Part shown: in pieces, positions 1-4,493 of the stretch
Numbering within the stretch: the stretch's first letter is position 1
Layout of the letters: every line of letters begins with the position of its first letter
Source of the DNA: Clostridia bacterium
GTDB lineage: Bacteria; Bacillota; Clostridia; Oscillospirales; CAG-272
Length of the DNA stretch: 6,238 nucleotides
Assembly: GCA_017420845.1 (NCBI GenBank)
Contig: JAFQOC010000466.1
Span: 1-6,238, forward strand
Reading direction: 5' to 3'
Notes under the pieces: generated by a model
Databases searched by the model: none
The model's input: the letters and a program-made list of their open reading frames with translations, nothing else
Told to the model about the DNA's origin: nothing
Made by a program: the position numbers and the translations under genes

Positions 1-951
1 GGAGATACCGAGACAGAAATTGGGCAGAATACACACACCCATGTCGTCCCCCAAAAGCTGCTTGATGGTGGTGGCGTTCCAGGTACCGCTGACCGCCGCG
101 GCAGCCTCACGGTTGCCGTTCTTGTCGGGGGTGAAGGCGGCGATGATCTTGGAGTCGTCGGTCTGGGCAACCAGCCCCTTGCGGTTCACGTAGTGGCGAA
201 GGGACTTCATGACGTCCAGACCGTCCTCGGAATCAAAATTGATGGTGATTTTCTCCTCCACCATGCGGTCGTTGTAGGTGACGTCGTACTTCAGATCCTC
301 GTCGGCGAAGAAGAAGGAGGCCAGATACCAGCCGTCGTCGTTGATCTTGAAATGCACCTTCTTGCCCGCGGCCTCAGCGGTGTCGAGGATTCTGTCCAGG
401 CTCTGCAGATCCTTGGGATCCTTGAAAACGCTCTTGTCGTAGTAGAGAAAATAGCAGTTGTCACCCGTGACGGGGAAGGCGTAGAGGTGATCCTCGCCGT
501 TGACCTTTACCGTGGCGGCGTCCACAGAGCCCTCGGTATTTTCGGTCTTGACACGGGTCTCAGCGTCACCGCCGATGCGCGCCAGAGCTCCCGCGGCGTA
601 GAAGGTATTGATGCGGTCGCTGGGGAAGCTGAAGATGTCGGGGCCTGCCTCCACGTCGTTGAGGATCTTGTCCGAGGAGTTGCCCTCCCCCAGCACGCCG
701 AAGTGAAACTTGTAGGTCTTGTCGGCGTTCTCTTTTGCGTAGGCATCGCACATTTCCTTCAGCATTTGCTGATCCTCCTGGGCGCCCCAGACCGTGAGGG
801 AAATCGTCTGCTTGTTACCGTCGGCACCGTTCTGGTTTCCGCTGCCGGTGCCGTCACCGACCGCGTCCCCGCCCCGCCGGCATGCGGCGAATATACCGCC
901 CAGCGTGGCCAGAGCCAAGGCAAGGGCGGTGAGTTTTATGATGAATTTCAT
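1..951 (-). CDS. ABC transporter extracellular solute-binding lipoprotein, MalE-like (C-terminus cut by window edge)
   Basis: I translated the minus strand from the ATG at 951-949; the frame is open for 317 codons to base 1, so the 3' end is missing. Residues 1-23 form a lipoprotein signal peptide (MKFIIK, then an Ala/Leu-rich core) ending in IFAAC, with Cys24 as the predicted lipidated residue, followed by a Gly/Asp/Asn-rich linker to about residue 47. The mature part shows family 1 solute-binding hallmarks: a first strand TISLTVWGA (49-57), GPDIFSFPSD (103-112), an AFPVTGDNCYFLYYDKSVF segment (158-176) and SGTWN (288-292) before a GVCILP strand. The protein should sit on the outer face of the membrane and deliver a sugar or similar solute to an ABC permease. 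A start-proximal GAGAGG lies 7-12 nt upstream. The lipobox Phe at -3 is less usual. The substrate is not predictable; permease genes would be expected to the left. Confidence 0.9.
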   Translation of the reverse strand, partial: MKFIIKLTALALALATLGGIFAACRRGGDAVGDGTGSGNQNGADGNKQTISLTVWGAQEDQQMLKEMCDAYAKENADKTYKFHFGVLGEGNSSDKILNDVEAGPDIFSFPSDRINTFYAAGALARIGGDAETRVKTENTEGSVDAATVKVNGEDHLYAFPVTGDNCYFLYYDKSVFKDPKDLQSLDRILDTAEAAGKKVHFKINDDGWYLASFFFADEDLKYDVTYNDRMVEEKITINFDSEDGLDVMKSLRHYVNRKGLVAQTDDSKIIAAFTPDKNGNREAAAAVSGTWNATTIKQLLGDDMGVCILPNFCLGIS

Positions 952-976
952 GAAAATACCTCTCATAGTGGTAGTT

Positions 977-990
977 CCGCCCGTGGGCGG
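977..990 (-). other. Short perfect inverted repeat in the leader of the solute-binding protein gene
   Basis: CCGCCC-GT-GGGCGG reads as an interrupted palindrome 26-39 nt upstream of the minus-strand start at 951. It could fold as a GC-rich leader hairpin or act as a small operator. No T-run follows it on either strand, so it is not a terminator. I could not find a convincing promoter for the minus-strand gene in 952-1157. Confidence 0.35.
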
Positions 991-1097
991 CAGACACGCT
1001 TGGCGTCCTGTAGTGGGTAGTTTGCTCACTTTTGGGCGGCTCCATTCACCCGAAGACGGGAAGATGAAATTTGATGAAAAAAATTTATGCTACGTTA

Positions 1098-1126
1098 TGG
1101 ACAAGAGGCGCGGTTTATGGTATAAT
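1098..1126 (+). promoter_or_regulatory. SigmaA-type promoter with extended -10 for the TlpA-like gene
   Basis: The -35 box TGGACA (1098-1103) and a perfect -10 box TATAAT (1121-1126) are separated by 17 nt, and TG at 1118-1119 makes an extended -10. Predicted transcription starts near 1133, which leaves a short leader with the ribosome binding site AAAGGAG (1145-1151) before the ATG at 1158. The -10 box lies inside the longer open frame that begins at 1071, so that upstream start is not used. Confidence 0.85.
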
Positions 1127-1157
1127 AGGAGGACAAAAACGTGAAAAGGAGTTTTTT

Positions 1158-1757
1158 ATGAAGATATACGTCATTCGCCTGCTGACTACCTTACTCGCCC
1201 TTCTGCTACTCGTGACGGCAACCGCCTGTTCCCCCGCCGATCGTGGACTTGAGACAGACTCCGCCGCGGAGGATAGCACCACAGCCTCCTCCGACACCTC
1301 CGCCCCGACTGAGGAAAAGACCGAGGGAGAGAGCGAAAACAAGACCCCCGACTTCACCGTGCTGGACGGGGAAGGGAACTCGGTCAAGCTCTCGGACTTC
1401 TTCGGCAAGCCCATTGTGCTGAACTTCTGGGCCAGCTGGTGCCCGCCCTGCAAGGCAGAATTACCCGATTTCGAGGACGCTTATAAGAAGTACGACGGCG
1501 AGGTGGTGTTCCTCATGGTGAACATGACCGACAACCAGATGGAGACGGTGGAGGTGGCCAAGGACTTTATCAAGACCCACGGCTATACCTTCCCCGTGTA
1601 CTACGACGTGAACTACCAGGCCGCCACGGTCTACGGCATCCGCTCCATCCCTCAGACCTACTTCATCAACGCCGAGGGGGAGGCCGTGGCCTCTGCCACG
1701 GGTATGATCTCCGCCGCCCAGCTGGAGCAGGGGATCGGGATGATCTACTCTAAGTAA
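1158..1757 (+). CDS. TlpA/ResA-type thioredoxin-fold lipoprotein (membrane-anchored thiol-disulfide oxidoreductase)
   Basis: The product is 199 residues from the ATG at 1158, chosen because AAAGGAG lies 6 nt upstream and the promoter -10 overlaps any longer frame. Residues 1-23 are a lipoprotein signal peptide with a leucine-rich core and ATAC at the cleavage site (Cys24). A Ser/Thr/Glu-rich, low-complexity spacer runs to about 62, then an AhpC/TSA-Redoxin thioredoxin fold: PDFTVLDGEGNSVKLSDFFGK (64-84), the active site WASWCPPCKAELP with Cys95 and Cys98, and the cis-proline loop IRSIPQTYFI with Pro165. Such proteins act outside the cytoplasmic membrane, reducing or exchanging disulfides in exported proteins such as cytochrome c apoproteins or metal carriers. 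It has its own promoter and terminator, so it is a monocistronic unit. No CcdA-type membrane partner or cytochrome gene is visible, so the client is unknown. Confidence 0.9.
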   Translation: MKIYVIRLLTTLLALLLLVTATACSPADRGLETDSAAEDSTTASSDTSAPTEEKTEGESENKTPDFTVLDGEGNSVKLSDFFGKPIVLNFWASWCPPCKAELPDFEDAYKKYDGEVVFLMVNMTDNQMETVEVAKDFIKTHGYTFPVYYDVNYQAATVYGIRSIPQTYFINAEGEAVASATGMISAAQLEQGIGMIYSK

Positions 1758-1766
1758 ATAGGGGCT

Positions 1767-1800
1767 GACTCTCCGTCCGCGGGCGGAGGGTCGCTTTTTT
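1767..1800 (+). terminator. Intrinsic terminator after the TlpA-like gene
   Basis: A 9-bp stem GACTCTCCG (1767-1775) pairs with CGGAGGGTC (1784-1792), with one T-G wobble and an 8-nt loop. Two bases later a run of six T (1795-1800) follows. It starts 9 nt after the TAA stop and separates this unit from the operon promoters that begin at 1812. Confidence 0.88.
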
Positions 1801-1811
1801 CTCAAAGGGGC

Positions 1812-1840
1812 TTGTCAGGACGGGGAAGATATGGTATAAT
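1812..1840 (+). promoter_or_regulatory. Upstream promoter (P1) of the methyltransferase operon
   Basis: The -35 box TTGTCA (1812-1817) is 17 nt from a perfect -10 TATAAT (1835-1840), with TG at 1832-1833 giving an extended -10. Transcription would start near 1847 and give a leader of about 114 nt before the ATG at 1961. It begins 12 nt after the T-run of the preceding terminator. By consensus match it is stronger than the second promoter 91 bp downstream. Confidence 0.75.
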
Positions 1841-1870
1841 AGGGAAAAGAGGTACTGTGTGGTTTTGTTG

Positions 1871-1910
1871 CCGAAATTGGGGGTAAAAACAATGATACCC
1901 TATTTTTCGG
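1871..1910 (+). promoter_or_regulatory. 40-bp interrupted dyad between the two operon promoters (candidate operator or attenuator)
   Basis: The outer arms CCGAAA (1871-1876) and TTTCGG (1905-1910) and the inner arms GGGTA (1881-1885) and TACCC (1896-1900) are arranged symmetrically around 1890/1891 with matching 4-nt gaps. In DNA, the right outer arm overlaps the -35 region of the second promoter, a position suited to an operator. In RNA made from P1, the inner stem is followed directly by TATTTTT, which resembles a weak intrinsic terminator. Which reading holds, if either, cannot be decided here. The AraC-type regulator encoded at the operon end is a possible ligand, though AraC proteins more often bind direct repeats. 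Confidence 0.5.
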
Positions 1911-1931
1911 CGGGGGATTATATGGTATAAT
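1903..1931 (+). promoter_or_regulatory. Proximal promoter (P2) of the methyltransferase operon, extended -10 with poor -35
   Basis: A perfect TATAAT (1926-1931) with TG at 1923-1924 forms an extended -10. At 17-nt spacing the -35 position reads TTTTTC (1903-1908), a poor match, which suits a promoter that depends on an activator or on the extended -10. Transcription near 1938 would leave about 23 nt of leader that includes GGAGG (1950-1954), 6 nt before the ATG at 1961. Confidence 0.6.
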
Positions 1932-1960
1932 GACAGTACTATGTATACTGGAGGTATTCT

Positions 1961-2932
1961 ATGAACAGTACCGAGAGAGTCCGCGCGGCCATTCTGGGTC
2001 AGCCCTACGACCGTCAGCCCATTTACGGCTGGGTGGCGGGAAATCTGGGCGCCGAAATTACCGAGCATTGGGGCTCGGTTGCCGCCATGGAGGACAAGTA
2101 TGAGTTTGATATCGCCCATATCTTCGGCGGGCCCGATCCCTTCAACCGTCCCTTCATCAACACCGTCGCTCCCATCGAGAGCGAGGATCTGACCCCCGAT
2201 CTGCTTTTGGATCAGCCCATCTTCAGCGATCCCGACAACCCGGCTGATTACGAGAACATCCGCCTGGCCATGGCGCACCACAAGGAGAGGGGGCGCTTCT
2301 GCTACGTTCAGACTCCCGGCTTCTTTGAGAACTTCAACGGGCTGTTCGGCATCGAGAACCACCTCATGTGGCTGGCCGTCTACCCCGACGAGCTGGACGA
2401 GCTGTACCGCCGTCAGGCTGAGTGGACCATTCGGTTCGCGGATCATTGCATCGACATGGGTGCGGACATGATCCACGTCTCGGATGACTGGGGTGCTCAG
2501 AAGGATCTCATGTTCAGCCCCGAGCTGTGGCGAAAGATCATTTACCCCCACTTCAAGAAGGTGGTGGATCACGTCCACGCCAGAGGGTGCCTGTGCAGTC
2601 TCCACTCCGACGGCTGCGTCATGAAGGTGGCCGACGGCATCGTGGATCTGGGTCTTGACGTGGTGCACCCCTGGCAGGAGCGGGCGGGTATGTCCTACGA
2701 TACGTATTTGGAGAAATACGCCGACAAGTTCGCCATCCTGGGCGGTATCTGCGTCCAGTACGCCATCGGACTCATGCCCCGCGACGAGCTGGAGGCCGAG
2801 ATCCGTCGGGTGTTCGGTCTGCTTCGCGGCAAGCGCTGGCTGGTTTGCACCACCCATTTCGTGCAGAACCATTGCTCCATTGAGGACTTGGAGTTTGCGT
2901 ATGACCTGATCTATAAACTAGCGAGAGAGTGA
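1961..2932 (+). CDS. UroD-superfamily protein, probable corrinoid-dependent methyltransferase component (first of two)
   Basis: The 323-residue product has the uroporphyrinogen-decarboxylase-like TIM barrel layout: an N-terminal STERVRAAILGQPYDRQP (3-20), MIHVSDDWG (170-178), FSPELWRKIIYPHFKKV (186-201), LHSDGCVMKVADGIVDLG (214-231), DVVHPWQE (233-240), LGGICVQ (260-266) and a C-terminal VCTTHF (295-300). In the MtaA/MtbA/CmuA relatives this fold binds zinc and moves a methyl group to or from a corrinoid protein; a corrinoid protein is encoded in the same operon. The classical His-x-Cys ligand pair is here His215-x-Asp217, with Cys296 and His299 as further candidates, so zinc binding is possible but not certain. 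The start is set by GGAGG 6 nt upstream. It is the first operon gene, with 4 nt to the next. True haem synthesis is unlikely from the context. Substrate unknown. Confidence 0.82.
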   Translation: MNSTERVRAAILGQPYDRQPIYGWVAGNLGAEITEHWGSVAAMEDKYEFDIAHIFGGPDPFNRPFINTVAPIESEDLTPDLLLDQPIFSDPDNPADYENIRLAMAHHKERGRFCYVQTPGFFENFNGLFGIENHLMWLAVYPDELDELYRRQAEWTIRFADHCIDMGADMIHVSDDWGAQKDLMFSPELWRKIIYPHFKKVVDHVHARGCLCSLHSDGCVMKVADGIVDLGLDVVHPWQERAGMSYDTYLEKYADKFAILGGICVQYAIGLMPRDELEAEIRRVFGLLRGKRWLVCTTHFVQNHCSIEDLEFAYDLIYKLARE

Positions 2933-2936
2933 GCCT

Positions 2937-3356
2937 ATGTTGACATTATGCCCCGCCATACAGGCGATCTATCAGAATGAACTCAAATACGGCAACCGCA
3001 TCTCGGTGGTGAGCAATTTTACCCACAAAAAGGATGCGACTGCAACCCTGGTCGTACACATGGTCAAGCCTCTCGGCCAGTACGACACGAAAAATCGGCG
3101 GCTGAAGCGAACGCACACGATCGAGGAAAAGGAACACCCCGGAACCCACGTGTGTGCAGAACGCTATTTCTTCTGCCGTGATTGCGGTTGTATGGTCAGC
3201 GGCCCTTTCAGCTCTCAGCAAGGTGCTTTCTATACCAACGAAAACCACCTGATCCCCGACGAGCGGGTGATTGCAACCCGCGACAACGTGTACTGGCGTG
3301 ACGAGGACTGGGGCGCGTATCTGGTGCCTGTTCTGTTCACCGATTCCATTGAATAA
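2937..3356 (+). CDS. Protein of unknown function with a Cys-x2-Cys-x-Cys cluster
   Basis: I do not recognise this 139-residue protein. It has no signal peptide or membrane segment and should be cytoplasmic. The N-terminal half (about 20-60) is basic and mixed in character (NFTHKKDA, NRRLKRTH). The middle carries HVC (71-73) and FFCRDCGCM (78-86), giving Cys73, Cys80, Cys83 and Cys85 plus His71 as a possible zinc or other metal site, although the spacing is not a standard zinc ribbon. The C-terminal part is acidic and aromatic (VYWRDEDWGAYLVPV). It starts 4 nt after the previous stop with only a weak GAGAG-type binding site, so translation is probably coupled; the next gene follows after 18 nt. 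Its base composition looks lower in GC and its codons less biased than those of its neighbours, which suggests a later insertion into the operon. The position between two UroD genes implies a linked role but not which one. Confidence 0.75.
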   Translation: MLTLCPAIQAIYQNELKYGNRISVVSNFTHKKDATATLVVHMVKPLGQYDTKNRRLKRTHTIEEKEHPGTHVCAERYFFCRDCGCMVSGPFSSQQGAFYTNENHLIPDERVIATRDNVYWRDEDWGAYLVPVLFTDSIE

Positions 3357-3374
3357 CCGTAAAGGAGAACCATC

Positions 3375-4493
3375 ATGACCAACTTAGAGCGCGCCATGAA
3401 CATCCTGCATTACAAGCCCGCCGACCGTCTCCCCGCCGTCCATTTCAACTACTGGCCCGAGCTTCTGACTGAGTGGGCAGAGCAGGGAAAGATCCCTGCC
3501 GAGCTGGCACAAGGCTGCCACGACGGCAGTGCCAAGGAGGCCGAACTGGACAGGCTCATCGGTTGGGACTTCAACTGGAACCACGTGGTAGGAACCAACA
3601 ACGGCCTGTATCCCGGCTTTGAGACCAAGGTGCTGGAGACCCTGCCCGATGGATCCCGTCGGGTGCAAAACCACAATGGTCTCATAGAGAGGATCAAGCC
3701 CGGTATCACTTCCATCCCCTCGGAGGACGACTACCTCCTCAAGGACAGGGAAGCATTTGAGACCCTCTACCGCCCCAAAATGCAGTTTACCCCCGAACGG
3801 GTCAATGTAGAGGCCTTCCGGCATTTCAACGAGCACCGTCCCAAGGACGTTCCCGTGGGCTTCCACGTAGGCTCGGTGCTGGGTTCCGTCCGCGATATGG
3901 TCTCGGTGGTGGGTATGAGCTACCTGCTTTACGACGAGGACGAGGATCTGTTCGCCGACGTGGTGGACACTTTTGCGGATATGCAGTACGAGTGCGTGAA
4001 GGCCGTGCTGGAGACGGGTGCCAAGTTCGATTTCGCCCACTACTGGGAGGATATCTGCTTCAAGAACGGTCCCCTGCTCTCTCCCGAGATCTTTGACGAG
4101 CTCTGCGGTAAGCATTACAAAAAGAGAAACGATCTGCTTCATCAATATGGCATCGACATTATCTCTCTGGACTGTGACGGTGTGGTGGATAAGCTCATTC
4201 CCACATGGCTGGATAACGGTGTCAATGTCCTCTTCCCCATTGAAGTCGGTGTCTGGGGCGACCAATTTGAGGCCGCCCGCAAGAAGTACGGCGAGCGGAT
4301 ATTGGGCATTGGCGGCATGGACAAAACCGCTCTGCGCCGTGACAAGGCCGCCGTGGACGCCGAGATCGAGCGCATGAAGCGTCTGGTCTCTCTGGGCGGC
4401 TTCATCCCCTGCCCCGACCACAGACTCATGCCCGGCACCAAGTTCGAGCTGGTGCAGTACTACGCCGAGGAGATCAAGAAAATCCGCGTATGA
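3375..4493 (+). CDS. UroD-superfamily protein, probable corrinoid-dependent methyltransferase component (second, divergent)
   Basis: This 372-residue product begins at an ATG with AAAGGAG (3361-3367) 7 nt upstream. It shows the UroD-like barrel in its Firmicute methyltransferase-like form: TNLERAMNILHYKPADRLP (2-20), FHVGSVLGSVRDM (163-175), HYWEDICFKNGPLLSPEIF (222-240), a DxDG element LDCDGVVDKLIP (265-276), NVLFPIE (284-290), GIGGMDKTALRR (311-322) and GGFIPCPDH (341-349) near the C-terminus. By family logic it transfers a methyl group between a small molecule and the corrinoid protein encoded downstream. Compared with the first UroD protein, the barrel histidine (LHSDG) is replaced by Asp266, while the C-terminal Cys346-x2-His349 pair matches Cys296-x2-His299 there. 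The two are clearly diverged, so they may act at different steps or form a mixed complex. Its stop overlaps the next start by 4 nt (ATGA). Confidence 0.85.
   Translation: MTNLERAMNILHYKPADRLPAVHFNYWPELLTEWAEQGKIPAELAQGCHDGSAKEAELDRLIGWDFNWNHVVGTNNGLYPGFETKVLETLPDGSRRVQNHNGLIERIKPGITSIPSEDDYLLKDREAFETLYRPKMQFTPERVNVEAFRHFNEHRPKDVPVGFHVGSVLGSVRDMVSVVGMSYLLYDEDEDLFADVVDTFADMQYECVKAVLETGAKFDFAHYWEDICFKNGPLLSPEIFDELCGKHYKKRNDLLHQYGIDIISLDCDGVVDKLIPTWLDNGVNVLFPIEVGVWGDQFEAARKKYGERILGIGGMDKTALRRDKAAVDAEIERMKRLVSLGGFIPCPDHRLMPGTKFELVQYYAEEIKKIRV

Noticed and set aside
193..1020. Plus-strand open frame of 275 codons opposite the solute-binding protein
   Set aside because: The minus-strand frame has a signal peptide, lipobox and family motifs; the plus-strand translation has no recognisable domain, no binding site before its start and simply mirrors GC-rich codons.
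1049..1060. Hairpin CCCG-AAGA-CGGG in the divergent region as a terminator
   Set aside because: The stem has only four base pairs and no T-run follows on either strand.
1071..1157. A 29-codon N-terminal extension of the TlpA-like protein
   Set aside because: The promoter -10 box lies inside it and the ATG at 1158 has a good ribosome binding site followed directly by a lipoprotein signal peptide.
1802..2872. Minus-strand open frame of 356 codons opposite the first UroD gene
   Set aside because: It is an antisense shadow: the plus strand encodes a full UroD-type protein with promoter and ribosome binding site, and the minus-strand frame would start without such signals.
3384..4421. Minus-strand open frame of 345 codons opposite the second UroD gene
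   Set aside because: The plus strand has family motifs throughout; the antisense product is His/Val/Gly-rich without domains, as expected from reversed GC-biased codons.
1961..4493. Haem biosynthesis (true uroporphyrinogen decarboxylase, hemE)
   Set aside because: Two diverged copies next to a corrinoid protein, and sequence features of the methyltransferase-like branch, fit methyl transfer; no other haem gene is present.
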